DNA of 42,934 bases from Jiangella aurantiaca (GCF_004349105.1 NZ_SMLB01000055.1:1-42934); one strand, 5' to 3'. Shown: positions 33,112 through 41,053, counted from the first letter of the stretch. Notes: a model not told the origin generated them from the sequence alone. Made by a program: numbers and translations.

Positions 33112-33705
33112 CGATCGGTATCGGCAGTGTGGTATTTGCCCGACTCCGCATGACGACACGCCGTGCGGAAGCAACGTTTCTCGATCGACTTCTGTGTATC
33201 CAGTCGTTCGTGACCAGCGGCGCACGGGCGTTTGCGCAGGTCGACCGGCAGCTTGACACCCTGCCGATGCATCCAGCAAAGTCACGAGAGTCCACCAGCG
33301 GACGAAACCGTTCGGGCCGGCGGTCCGGACGGGCGTTGCGAGGAGGGTCGAGGGGCGGTTCCTGTGTCACACAGGGGCCGGGCATCCTTCGTGAGCCAGG
33401 CCCTCGCTCGCATGACCCGTCTGTACGTCGCCCGCAACGGCACGGGGTGAGACGAGGTCGGGCCCGGCCCGCCCAGTAGACAACGGTCCGCGAGCCGCAT
33501 CCAGCGGCGTCCGCGGCCCGGTCCGAAGGGCGGGGCCGGGCTGCGTCCTCGTCACAGATCGCTGGGCCAGCACGGCCCCCGGGCACTCTCGGCCGGGGGT
33601 GCACGTTGTACCGTCGCGCGATCGGCAGCACACTTGTCGGGGCCGGGTCGCGACCCGGGGAAGGCCCCACGCCAGCCGCTGGACGTCGGACGGAGCAGGA
33701 ACAAC
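33112..33705. other. 594-base gap before lnt with no convincing gene
   Basis: No frame in this gap has a protein that looks real, although several are open. It contains a structured RNA candidate at 33451-33553, a possible sigma-70-like -35 box TTGACA at 33253-33258, and presumably the lnt promoter. The base composition of the first 200 bases is less GC-rich than the genes. Confidence 0.6.
33451..33553 (+). ncRNA. Candidate structured RNA upstream of lnt
   Basis: GACGAGG (33451-33457) pairs with CCTCGTC (33547-33553); GCCCGGCCCGCC (33462-33473) pairs with 33529-33541 with one bulge; CCGCG (33488-33492) pairs with CGCGG (33512-33516), with CCGC/GCGG inside. These nested helices with asymmetric internal loops form a long, compact structure in a gap with no gene. 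No known family was recognised. The strand is undetermined by sequence; plus is assumed because lnt follows. Confidence 0.4.
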
Positions 33706-35247
33706 GTGACTCATCTGTGGCGATACGCAGGAGCCGCGCTCCTCGGCGTGTCCCTGATCGCCGCATTCCCGCCATACGACCTCTGGTTCGTCGCCGTCCT
33801 CGTGCCCGGCGCGTTCGCGCTGCTGGTGCGCGACCAGCCGCTGAAGCGGTCGGCGCTGCTGGGGTACCTGTTCGGCGCCGGCTTCTTCCTGCCGCTGCTC
33901 GACTGGACCGGCATGGAGGTCGGGCCGATCCCGTGGGTCATCCTGGCCCTGTTCGAGGCGCTGTTCTTCATCCCGCTGGCGCTCGGCCTGACGCTCGTCC
34001 AGCGGCTGCCCGGCTGGCCCGTCTGGACTGCCGCGGTCTGGGTGGCCGACGAGGCCATCCGCGGCCGCCTCCCGTACGGCGGCTTCACCTGGGGGAAGCT
34101 GGCGTTCTCGCAGGCCGACAGCCCGATGCTGGGCCTCGTGTCATGGTCCGGCACACCGGGGCTGTCGTTCGCCGTCGCGCTGGTCGGCGGGCTGCTCGCG
34201 TGGGTCGTCGTCGAGCGACGGCTCTGGGTGCGCGCCGCGGCCGCCGCGGCTGCCGTCGCGATCGTCGTCGCGCCGCTGCTCATCGAGCCGATGCGGGGTG
34301 ACGGCGACACCGTCACCGTCGCGGTCGTGCAGGGCAACGTGCCGGCCGAGGGGCTGGCGTACAACGACGAGAAGCGCGCCATCACCCGCAACCACGTCGA
34401 GGCGACGGAACGGCTGGCCGCCGACGTCGAGGCCGGCCGGGTCGAGCGGCCCGACGTCGTGCTGTGGCCGGAGAACTCCTCCGACATCAGCCCGTTCCAC
34501 GACGCCGACACGTACCGCGCCATCGACGACGCGGTGCAGGGCATCGGGGTGCCGACGTTGATCAGCGCGATCGTCCCGACCGACGACGGCCGCAACGTCC
34601 GCAACACGTCGATCATGTGGGACCCGGCCACCGGGCCCGGCGACACCTACGTCAAGCGGCACCCGATGCCGTTCGGCGAGTACATCCCGTTCCGGTCCAT
34701 CGCCGAGCGCATCACCGACGCCGTCAGCCAGCAGCCGCGCGACCACCTGCCCGGCGACCGCGTCGGCATCTTCCAGGTGGGCGACACCACCATCGGCGAC
34801 GTCATCTGCTTCGAGGTCGCCTTCGACGGCATCGTCCGCGACGCCGTCATCGACGGCGGCCAGTTCCTCGCGGTGCAGACCAACAACGCGACGTTCGGGC
34901 GCACGGAGATGACGGAGCAGCAGCTGGCGCAGTCGCGGGTGCGGGCGTTCGAGCACGGCCGGACGGTGCTGGTGTCGGCACTGGCGGGCGTGAGCGCCGT
35001 CGTCGCGCCGGACGGGTCGGTCCAGGACCGCGCCGAGCTGTTCACGCAGGACGTCCTCGTCGCCGACGTCCCGCTGGCCGACGGCCTCACGCTGGCCACC
35101 CGCATCGGCGCCTGGCCCGAGTGGGTGCTCACCGCGCTGGGCCTCGGCGCCGTCACGATCGTCGTCGTCAACGCCCGCCGCACGCGGCGCGCCGGCGCTC
35201 CCGTCGCCGACGAGCCGCGGCCGCCCGTGGAGGCAGGAGTGCCGTGA
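33706..35247 (+). CDS. lnt: Apolipoprotein N-acyltransferase
   Basis: Lnt adds the third acyl chain to the N-terminal cysteine of lipoproteins in the outer leaflet of the cytoplasmic membrane. The 513-residue product has N-terminal membrane helices (about 1-190) and a nitrilase domain. The triad is present: Glu in VLWPENSSD (about 256), Lys in TYVKRHPMPFGEYIPF (about 316) and Cys in GDVICFEVAFD (about 368). The last helix is near the C-terminus (VLTALGLGAVTIVVV). I chose GTG 33706, with AGCAGGAACAAC before it; GTG 33634 would add 24 residues without similarity. The stop overlaps ppm1 by 4 bases. Confidence 0.92.
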   Translation: MTHLWRYAGAALLGVSLIAAFPPYDLWFVAVLVPGAFALLVRDQPLKRSALLGYLFGAGFFLPLLDWTGMEVGPIPWVILALFEALFFIPLALGLTLVQRLPGWPVWTAAVWVADEAIRGRLPYGGFTWGKLAFSQADSPMLGLVSWSGTPGLSFAVALVGGLLAWVVVERRLWVRAAAAAAAVAIVVAPLLIEPMRGDGDTVTVAVVQGNVPAEGLAYNDEKRAITRNHVEATERLAADVEAGRVERPDVVLWPENSSDISPFHDADTYRAIDDAVQGIGVPTLISAIVPTDDGRNVRNTSIMWDPATGPGDTYVKRHPMPFGEYIPFRSIAERITDAVSQQPRDHLPGDRVGIFQVGDTTIGDVICFEVAFDGIVRDAVIDGGQFLAVQTNNATFGRTEMTEQQLAQSRVRAFEHGRTVLVSALAGVSAVVAPDGSVQDRAELFTQDVLVADVPLADGLTLATRIGAWPEWVLTALGLGAVTIVVVNARRTRRAGAPVADEPRPPVEAGVP

Positions 35248-35987
35248 CATCCGTCCTGGTGGTCATTCCGACCTACAACGAGGCCCTCACCATCGGCAAG
35301 GCGATCGACCGCACCCGCACGTCGGTGCCCGACGCCCACATCCTGGTGGTCGACGACGCCTCGCCGGACGGCACCGGCGCCATCGCCGACGAGCTGGCCG
35401 AACTCGACGATCACGTGCACGTGCTGCATCGCGGCGGCAAGGAGGGACTCGGCGCGGCGTACGTGGCCGGCTTCGGCTGGGGGCTGTCCCGCGACTACGC
35501 CATCCTCGTCGAGATGGACGCGGACGGCTCGCACCAGCCGGAGGAACTGCCCCGGCTGCTGCACGCCGCCGAGAACGCCGACCTCGTCATCGGGTCGCGC
35601 TACGTGCCCGGCGGGCGAACGGTGAACTGGCCGTACAAGCGGCAGGCCATCTCGCGCATCGGCAACACCTACACGCGGCTGGCGCTGGGGACGGCGCTGC
35701 GCGACGCTACCGGCGGGTTCCGGGCGTTCCGGGCGTCCGCCCTGCGCGAACTGGACATCGAGAGCGTGGCGTCGCAAGGTTATTGCTTCCAGGTCGACCT
35801 GGCGTGGCGGGCGGTCCGGGGCGGCCTTCGGGTCATCGAGGTCCCCATCACGTTCGTCGAGCGGGAGCAGGGAGAGTCGAAGATGGACGGCAGGATCGTG
35901 CGTGAGGCGCTCTGGCGGGTCACCCACTGGGGCGCGGTCCACCGTGCTCGCCAGCTGCGCGCGCTGCTCGGAGGGAGCCGGCGGTGA
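35244..35987 (+). CDS. ppm1: Polyprenol monophosphomannose synthase
   Basis: Ppm1 (dolichol-phosphate-mannose synthase type GT2) makes polyprenyl-phosphate-mannose from GDP-mannose, the donor for lipoglycan and protein mannosylation. The 247-residue product has VLVVIPTYNEALTIGKAI, the DxD-like acidic motifs VVDDASPDGTG and MDADGSHQPEELP, and RDATGGFRAFR. In mycobacteria the two functions are one protein with an Lnt domain; here they are two genes joined by a GTGA overlap at 35244, so the same partnership is kept. No membrane helix is present in this protein. It overlaps fxsA in the same way. A short upstream extension in the frame lies inside lnt and is rejected. Confidence 0.92.
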   Translation: MTSVLVVIPTYNEALTIGKAIDRTRTSVPDAHILVVDDASPDGTGAIADELAELDDHVHVLHRGGKEGLGAAYVAGFGWGLSRDYAILVEMDADGSHQPEELPRLLHAAENADLVIGSRYVPGGRTVNWPYKRQAISRIGNTYTRLALGTALRDATGGFRAFRASALRELDIESVASQGYCFQVDLAWRAVRGGLRVIEVPITFVEREQGESKMDGRIVREALWRVTHWGAVHRARQLRALLGGSRR

Positions 35988-36508
35988 GACGTTTCGGCCC
36001 GTTCGCCCTCGGCGTGATCGAGCTGATCACGCTGGTCATGGTGGCCAACTGGGTCGGACTCGGCTGGGCCCTGCTGCTCCTGCTCGGCACCAGCATCCTC
36101 GGCGTCGCCCTGCTGCGCATCGAAGGACTGCGGGCCTGGCAGGAGCTGCGCGCGGCCGCAGCCGACGGCCGGTTCCCGCAGGACGAGCCCGAGTCGGTGC
36201 CGGCGTCGTCGGCGCGCATGGCCGACACCGGCGCGCGGATCCTCTCCGGCGTCCTGCTGACGTTCCCCGGTTTCGTCACCGACCTCATGGGGCTGGTGCT
36301 GCTGATCCCGCCGATCCGCCGTGGCGTGGGCCGGCGGCTGGCGGCGTCGGCGTTCCGGACGTTCCCCGGCCGCCGCGGTCACGGCATGGGCGGGCTCGGC
36401 CGGCCCGGCGGGCCGGGTTCTGCCGGCGGCCCGGGCGGTATCCACCACGGCGTCGTCATCGAGGGCGAGGTCGTCGAGAACGACCCGCCCCGCGACCAGC
36501 ACAAATGA
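35984..36508 (+). CDS. fxsA: FxsA family membrane protein
   Basis: FxsA-type proteins are small inner-membrane proteins; in E. coli overproduction affects phage exclusion, but their normal role is not known. The 174-residue product starts with GTG overlapping the ppm1 stop, has about four hydrophobic stretches in the first 110 residues (VIELITLVMVANWVGLGWALLLLL and PGFVTDLMGLVLLIPPIRRGV), and ends with a Gly/Pro-rich tail and an acidic VIEGEVVENDPP segment that is usual in actinobacterial members. It closes the lnt-ppm1-fxsA operon. A 19-base-pair hairpin follows at 36664-36706. Confidence 0.9.
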   Translation: MRRFGPFALGVIELITLVMVANWVGLGWALLLLLGTSILGVALLRIEGLRAWQELRAAAADGRFPQDEPESVPASSARMADTGARILSGVLLTFPGFVTDLMGLVLLIPPIRRGVGRRLAASAFRTFPGRRGHGMGGLGRPGGPGSAGGPGGIHHGVVIEGEVVENDPPRDQHK

Positions 36509-36553
36509 GGCCCTTCTGCCCGATCCGTGGGTCGGTACACCACCACGATCACC

Positions 36554-36605
36554 CGAGCCTCAACACGATTGCAGGCGTGTTGAGGCTCGAGAAACCCTCA
36601 TGATG
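36554..36605. repeat. Dispersed intergenic repeat, CACGATTGCAG family, copy 3
   Basis: CGAGCCTCAACACG (36554-36567) pairs perfectly with 36576-36589 around an 8-base loop ATTGCAGG (36568-36575), 14 base pairs. The right flank, TGAGGCT-n-n-AGAAA-n-CCT and TGATG to 36605, aligns with copy 2, but the loop is in the opposite orientation. Confidence 0.7.
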
Positions 36606-36663
36606 GCCCGCACCCCGGCCAACGCACGCCTAGGCCAGTGGGGCGCGACCGGCCCGGACACGA

Positions 36664-36706
36664 AACCGCGCCTGCCCCCGGGTGGCTCCCGGGGGCAGGC
36701 GCGGTT
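36664..36706. terminator. Perfect 19-base-pair terminator hairpin between fxsA and rbpA
   Basis: AACCGCGCCTGCCCCCGGG (36664-36682) is perfectly repeated in reverse complement at 36688-36706 with a 5-base loop TGGCT. It lies between the convergent fxsA and rbpA genes, 20 bases beyond the rbpA stop, and should terminate both. No T-run is present on either side. Confidence 0.85.
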
Positions 36707-36725
36707 CAGCGGACGAGACGGACGA

Positions 36726-37115
36726 TCAGGCGGTCTTCTTGCGGCGCGTGCCGCGGTCGGCCAGGTGAGCGGCGCCGGGGATGAGGCCGGAGCGCAGCAG
36801 CTCGAGCCGCTCGTCGAGCAGCGCCTCGAGGTCCTCGATGGACCTGCGCTCGAGCAGCATGTCCCAGTGGGTGCGGGCCGGCTTGCCGGGCGCCTCCTCG
36901 GGGCGGTCGGTGGCGACACGCAGCGACTCGGATCCGCAGCGAGGGCAGTCCCACAGGGCGGGCACCTCGGCCTCGGTCGAGAAGGTCATCTCGAAGCGGT
37001 GGCCGGCGGTGCAGCTGTAGGCGACCGTCTGGCGCTCGGCGAACTCGACGCCGCGCTCGTCCTCGTAGCTCGTCGCGCCGAGGCGGGAGCCGCGCAGGGT
37101 GGAACGCTCAGACAT
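36726..37115 (-). CDS. rbpA: RNA polymerase-binding protein RbpA
   Basis: RbpA binds the primary sigma factor and RNA polymerase and stabilises open complexes in actinobacteria. The 129-residue product has the basic N-terminal tail (SERSTLRGSRLGATSYE), the zinc-type core with Cys residues in YSCTAGHRF and LWDCPRCGSE, and the C-terminal sigma-interaction domain (KPARTHWDMLLERRSIEDLEALLDERL in outline), closing with a basic RRKKTA. Its ATG is preceded by GGAAGGGTTTCACAC. The upstream region has a sigma-R-type promoter at 37208-37236. Confidence 0.95.
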   Translation of the reverse strand: MSERSTLRGSRLGATSYEDERGVEFAERQTVAYSCTAGHRFEMTFSTEAEVPALWDCPRCGSESLRVATDRPEEAPGKPARTHWDMLLERRSIEDLEALLDERLELLRSGLIPGAAHLADRGTRRKKTA

Positions 37116-37207
37116 GTGTGAAACCCTTCCGGGGCGGTGGCCCCTGGGACGAGACGTCGGTCCATTACCTCGCCGTCGTGGTCAGGTCGCGATCACAACG
37201 ACATGGT

Positions 37208-37236
37208 GACAACGGACAGCCGAAGAGTAATGTTCC
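37208..37236 (-). promoter_or_regulatory. Sigma-R/sigma-E-type promoter of rbpA
   Basis: On the minus strand the sequence reads GGAAC (37236-37232), an 18-base spacer and GTTGTC (GTT at 37213-37211), fitting the GGAAY-N18-GTT consensus of the disulfide-stress sigma factor SigR/SigH family. rbpA is a known SigR target in Streptomyces. The distance to the ATG is about 95 bases, so the mRNA would have a short leader. Confidence 0.6.
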
Positions 37237-37277
37237 GGGTTCCTTGTGATAATGCAATCTGAGCGACGTGATGTTCC

Positions 37278-38675
37278 TCACCGGTAACGTGCGACCGAAC
37301 GGGGTACCCGGTTGCCCGCCGCGACGATGCCGGTCCTCAGATCCACCCTCGACAGCAGCGCCAGCCCGGCGATGAAGAACGTCACCAGCACCAGCACTGA
37401 CCACCGGTACGAGCCCGTCAGCTGGAACGCCAGCCCGAACGCCAGTGTTCCGAACCAGCTCGTGCCGCGCTCGGCGGCCTGGTAGAGGCTGAAGTACTCC
37501 GCCTCCTTGCCCTTGGGGACGAGCAGGCTGAACAGCGAGCGCGACAGCGCCTGGCTGCCGCCGAGCACGAACCCGATGGCCACGGCGAGGATCAGGAACG
37601 GCACGACCTGCTCGACCGGCAGGAAGAACGCGGCCCCGACGACGACCGTCCACAGCACCAGGCTGGACATGACGACGTTCTTGGCGCCGAACCGGTTGGC
37701 CAGCCGGCCCAGCGCGAGCGCGCCGCCGAACGCGACGAACTGCACCATGAGGATCGCGATGATGAGGACGTCCTCGCCCAGCCCCAGCTCCCGGTTGCCG
37801 TAGATCGACGATGCGGAGATGACGGTCTGGACGCCGTCGTTGTAGAGCATGTACGCGATCAGGAACAGCAACGTCTGCGGGTAGCCGCGGGCGTGCCGCA
37901 GCGTCTGGCGCAGCTGGCCGAACGCCTGCCGCGTCGCGCTGCCGCCGACCCGCTCGACGCCGGTGGGCGGCCGGTTGCGGATGCCGCGGTACGGGATGAT
38001 CGTCCACGCCGCCCACCACAACCCGGCCGACAGCAGGCTGATCCGGACGGTGTCGGACCGGCTCAGCCCGAACGGCTCCAGCGTCACCAGGGCCAGGTTC
38101 AACACCAGCAGCAGGCCGCCGCCGAGGTAGCCGAACGCCCAGCCGCGTGACGAGACGCGGTCGCGGTCGTCCTCGTGCGCGATCTGCACGAGGATCGCGT
38201 CGTACACCACCATCGACGAGCCCAGGCAGATCGCGGCGACGACCAGGAGGGCCGAGCCCAGCTGCCAGTTCGCCCCGGCGACGAAGAACATCGACGCGGC
38301 CGCCGCGGATCCCGTCCACGCGAACCCGGCCATCAGGTGCCGCTTCTTCGCCGTCCGGTCGGCGATCGCCCCGACGATCGGCAGCAGGATCGCGGACAGG
38401 ATCGTCGCGAACGTGACGGTGTACGCGGCGACCGACCCGGCGGCGACCGGGATGCCCAGCACGGACAGGTCGCCGTGACACGGATCGTCGGTGGTGCCGG
38501 CCTCGCCGCACGCGGCCGTCTCGGCGACCGCCGTCAGGTACGGACCGAACAGCACGGTGGCCGTCGTGGTGACGAAGGCCGAGTTCGCCCAGTCGTAGAA
38601 GTACCATGCTCGGTGCTCCCTGGCCCGCTCGACGGGGTCGGCCAGGGGGCCGGGCGGGGCGAGAACGTCGGTCAC
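37278..38675 (-). CDS. MFS transporter, UMF1/Atg22-like
   Basis: This 465-residue multispanning membrane protein belongs to the UMF1 family (vacuolar Atg22-like transporters), which move amino acids or unknown substrates. It shows the characteristic start REHRAWYFYDWANSAFVTTTATVLFGPYL (in outline), 12 predicted helices, the loop DRTAKKRHLM after the second pair and ALGRLANRFGAKNVV in the second half. The only Cys pair in the first periplasmic loop (AACGEAGTTDDPCHG) could form a disulfide. GTG 38675 lies far enough from def to allow both divergent promoters. No substrate can be assigned. Confidence 0.88.
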   Translation of the reverse strand: MTDVLAPPGPLADPVERAREHRAWYFYDWANSAFVTTTATVLFGPYLTAVAETAACGEAGTTDDPCHGDLSVLGIPVAAGSVAAYTVTFATILSAILLPIVGAIADRTAKKRHLMAGFAWTGSAAAASMFFVAGANWQLGSALLVVAAICLGSSMVVYDAILVQIAHEDDRDRVSSRGWAFGYLGGGLLLVLNLALVTLEPFGLSRSDTVRISLLSAGLWWAAWTIIPYRGIRNRPPTGVERVGGSATRQAFGQLRQTLRHARGYPQTLLFLIAYMLYNDGVQTVISASSIYGNRELGLGEDVLIIAILMVQFVAFGGALALGRLANRFGAKNVVMSSLVLWTVVVGAAFFLPVEQVVPFLILAVAIGFVLGGSQALSRSLFSLLVPKGKEAEYFSLYQAAERGTSWFGTLAFGLAFQLTGSYRWSVLVLVTFFIAGLALLSRVDLRTGIVAAGNRVPRSVARYR

Positions 38676-38758
38676 GCACGGACGGTATCGGGTACGGGCG
38701 GTCGTGGCCAGACGACACGATGTCGCCGCGGTGAACGAGTGACGAGGAGACGACGACG

Positions 38759-39253
38759 GTGACGGTGCGGGAGATCCGGCTCTACGGCGACCCGGTGTTG
38801 CGGACGGTGGCCGACCCGGTGACGGAGTTCGGCGAGGCGAGCCGCGCGCTGGCCCAGGACCTGCTGGACACCCTGGACCTGCCGGGACGTGCCGGCGTCG
38901 CGGCGCCGCAGATCGGGGTGCCGGTGCGGGCGTTCTCGTACGACCTCGAAGGGAAGCGCGGCGTCGTGTTCAACCCCGTCCTCGTCGCGACCGAGGGGGA
39001 GCAGAGCGGCGAGGAGGGCTGCCTGTCGGTGCCGAATCTCTGGTTCCCGACGCCGCGCGCGGCCTGGGCCGCCGTCGAGGGCTTCGACGCCGACGGCGAG
39101 CCGGTCCGCGTCGAGGGCGACGGCGAGTTGGCCCGTTGTCTGCAGCACGAGACCGACCACGTGAACGGCATCGTGTACATCCAGCGGCTGGAGCCGTCGA
39201 CCCGGCGAGGCGCGATGCGCGAGATCCGGCGGAGCGCCTGGTTCGCCGCCTGA
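38759..39253 (+). CDS. def: Peptide deformylase
   Basis: Deformylase removes the formyl group from new proteins using Fe or Zn. The 164-residue product has the three motifs: GVAAPQIG (46-53), EGCLS (86-90) with the metal Cys, and QHETDH (129-134) with the metal His residues and catalytic Glu. GTG 38759 follows a GAGGAGACGACGAC site. The usual GxG before the first motif reads GRAG here, a tolerable variation. The gene is not next to fmt, unlike many bacteria, so it may be a second copy. After its stop, a few codons of coding-like sequence (39270-39316) look like a remnant. Confidence 0.93.
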   Translation: MTVREIRLYGDPVLRTVADPVTEFGEASRALAQDLLDTLDLPGRAGVAAPQIGVPVRAFSYDLEGKRGVVFNPVLVATEGEQSGEEGCLSVPNLWFPTPRAAWAAVEGFDADGEPVRVEGDGELARCLQHETDHVNGIVYIQRLEPSTRRGAMREIRRSAWFAA

Positions 39254-39338
39254 TGGCCGGCGGGCCCCGGCATCGAATGGTTCGCCGACGTGCTGGCCGA
39301 CCTGGACCGCGGCTGACGGGAGCGGCATCCGTAACCTC

Positions 39339-40127
39339 TCAGCCGCCGGTGCCGTGCCAGGCCGACCGGGCGACCAGCACGTCGCGGAGCAGGTCGGCGC
39401 GGTCCGTGATGAGGCCGTCCACGCCGAGGTCGAGCAGCCGGCGCATCTGCGCGGGCTCGTTGACCGTCCACACGTGCACCTGCTTGCCCGCGGCGTGCGC
39501 GGCCGCCACCGTCGCCGGCGTCACCACGGCCCGGCCGCGGAACGTCGCGGGCACCTGCAGGCAGTCGACGCCGCGCAGGGCGGTGGCGGCGAACCGCCGA
39601 GCGCCCGGTGTGGACGCGGCCGCGACGAACGCCGCGATCAGCGTCTGACCGGCCGACGTCGCGACCGGGGCGGCGACGCGGCGCAGCACGGCTCGCCGTC
39701 GGGCGTCGGAGAACGAGGCGACACAGACGCGGTCGTGGGCCCGGGTGCGGTCGAGCACGCGGGCCAGCGGCGCGACGGCGCTGGGCGACTTCACGTCGAT
39801 GTTCACCCGCAGCTCCGGCCAGCTGCCCAGCACGTCCTCGAGCGCCGGCACCGGCTCGACGCCGCCGATCAGCGCCCGCTTGACCTCGGACCAGGGGAGG
39901 GTGGCGACCGCGCCGGTACGGTCGGTGACGCGGTCGAGCGTGGCGTCGTGCAGGGCGACGGCGATGCCGTCGGCCGTCGCGTGCACGTCCGTCTCGACGT
40001 ACTCGTAGCCCAGCTCCACGGCCGCGGCGAAGGCCGCCATGCTGTTCTCCAGGCCGTCGAGGGAGAATCCACGGTGGGCCAGCGCGAGCGGGCCGGGACG
40101 GTCGAGGTAGGGATGGATGCCGGCCAC
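39339..40127 (-). CDS. Glycerophosphodiester phosphodiesterase
   Basis: This 262-residue GDPD-fold enzyme hydrolyses glycerophosphodiesters to glycerol 3-phosphate and an alcohol. The conserved LAHRGFSLDGLENSMAAF contains the catalytic His and metal Glu, EYVETDVHATADGIAVALHDATLDRVT supplies the second His and Asp (in outline), and VWTVNEPAQMRRLLDLGVDGLITDR is the family C-terminus. No signal peptide is visible, so it is cytoplasmic. GTG 40127 is the first start of the frame. The gene is convergent with the def remnant and divergent from a GNAT gene. It is close to E. coli UgpQ in layout, but I do not name it. Confidence 0.92.
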   Translation of the reverse strand: MAGIHPYLDRPGPLALAHRGFSLDGLENSMAAFAAAVELGYEYVETDVHATADGIAVALHDATLDRVTDRTGAVATLPWSEVKRALIGGVEPVPALEDVLGSWPELRVNIDVKSPSAVAPLARVLDRTRAHDRVCVASFSDARRRAVLRRVAAPVATSAGQTLIAAFVAAASTPGARRFAATALRGVDCLQVPATFRGRAVVTPATVAAAHAAGKQVHVWTVNEPAQMRRLLDLGVDGLITDRADLLRDVLVARSAWHGTGG

Positions 40128-40215
40128 GAGGCCAGGCTAGCCGCAGCCTCGAGGCCGACCGCGAGGTCCCGGGCGGCAGCGAGTGCCACGAGGGCAAGGC
40201 GGATCGGGAGGCGAC

Positions 40216-40917
40216 GTGGGTGACGACGGCAACCTGCGCGAGCTGCTGCTGCGCTGGCAGGCCGGGTGGGTGACGGCGCGCGACTACCGGTCCGCCGTCG
40301 ACGGCGACGTCGTCACCGTCGACATCGGGCTGCCCGACCGCATGTCCGAGACCATCGTGCTGTCGATCGACCCGGACCTGTACGCGCTGATCGCCCAGCG
40401 GGTCGCCGAGCCGGGCCACTGGCTCACCGCGCCGACGGCCGACCGCGCACGGACGGAGGCCGCGGCGGCCGCCGCCGGGTTCACCCTCCTCGCGCCGGAG
40501 TGGCTGATGTCGCGGGCGCTGGACGGCCATCCCCGTCACGAACCGCCGGACGGGTACGAGACCTGGCTCAGCGGCCAAGAGCCCATGGTCGTCGCCGAGA
40601 TCGTCACGGCCGGCGGCGAGGCGCGCGCGCTGGCGGCGAAGGGCCACCTGGCGCTCAGCGGCGAGGGCGACGCCGACGCCGTCGCCGACCGCATCTTCAC
40701 GGTCCCCGAGCACCGGCGGCGCGGGCTCGGCACCGTCGTGATGGGGGCGCTGACGGCGGCCGCGCGCGAGCGCGGTGCCCGGAACGGACTGCTGGTCGCG
40801 TCGCAGGAGGGCCGCAAGCTCTACGAACGGCTGGGCTGGCGGGTCGAGGCGGAGATGGCGTCGGCGCGCTGGTCCGGTCACGGGTCGCCCGCGGTGACCC
40901 GTGACCCGTTAGAGTGA
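40216..40917 (+). CDS. GNAT family acetyltransferase with N-terminal extension
   Basis: This 233-residue protein has a weakly conserved N-terminal region (about 1-110, LLLRWQAGWVTARDYR) and a GNAT domain at the C-terminus with the acetyl-CoA loop PEHRRRGLGTVVMGAL and LLVASQEGRKLYERLGWR. The substrate is unknown. GTG 40216 follows GGGAGGCGAC; an upstream start at 40183 would add 11 residues. The stop is immediately followed by the ZTP riboswitch of glyA, whose promoter must therefore lie in this gene's 3' end (TAGAGT at 40910-40915 is a candidate -10). Confidence 0.8.
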   Translation: MGDDGNLRELLLRWQAGWVTARDYRSAVDGDVVTVDIGLPDRMSETIVLSIDPDLYALIAQRVAEPGHWLTAPTADRARTEAAAAAAGFTLLAPEWLMSRALDGHPRHEPPDGYETWLSGQEPMVVAEIVTAGGEARALAAKGHLALSGEGDADAVADRIFTVPEHRRRGLGTVVMGALTAAARERGARNGLLVASQEGRKLYERLGWRVEAEMASARWSGHGSPAVTRDPLE

Positions 40918-40918
40918 T

Positions 40919-41014
40919 GCCGTCGCGACTGGCGCAGCGGCCCGGGCGACCGGGCCCGGGGTGGAACCGACCACCGGGGAGCGGACGGCCGTGGCACCGC
41001 GCGCCTGGGTGCCC
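40919..41014 (+). ncRNA. ZTP (pfl) riboswitch upstream of glyA
   Basis: The pfl/ZTP consensus is recognisable: CGCGACTGGCGC near the start, CCACCGGGGAGCG in the middle and GCGCCTGGG near the end. Pairing supports it: GCCGTC (40919-40924) with GACGGC (40984-40989, P1), GGTGG with CCACC (P2), and GGCACC with GGTGCC enclosing the last motif (P3). An extra 7-base-pair hairpin capped by GCGA (40939-40956) is inserted before P2. The riboswitch senses ZTP/ZMP, a signal of low 10-formyl-tetrahydrofolate, and glyA is a standard target. Confidence 0.9.
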
Positions 41015-41032
41015 CGGGACACACCGACACAT

Positions 41033-41051
41033 CGAGAGGATGTGGCTCTCG
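41033..41051 (+). promoter_or_regulatory. Hairpin sequestering the glyA ribosome-binding site
   Basis: CGAGAG (41033-41038) pairs with CTCTCG (41046-41051), and the GAGAGGA ribosome site lies in the left arm, 13 bases before the ATG at 41054. This is a likely expression platform, allowing translational control by the riboswitch. GTG 41042 is inside the loop and in frame but too close to the ribosome site. Confidence 0.55.
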
Positions 41052-41053
41052 CC

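Noticed and set aside
33108-33479. 124-codon plus-strand ORF in the lnt gap
   Set aside because: The protein is Arg/Gly-rich and unlike any family, and its second half overlaps the structured RNA region.
39254-39338. Coding-like text GIEWFADVLADLDRG after def
   Set aside because: It is only 15 residues with no start; noted as a possible remnant, not called as a gene.
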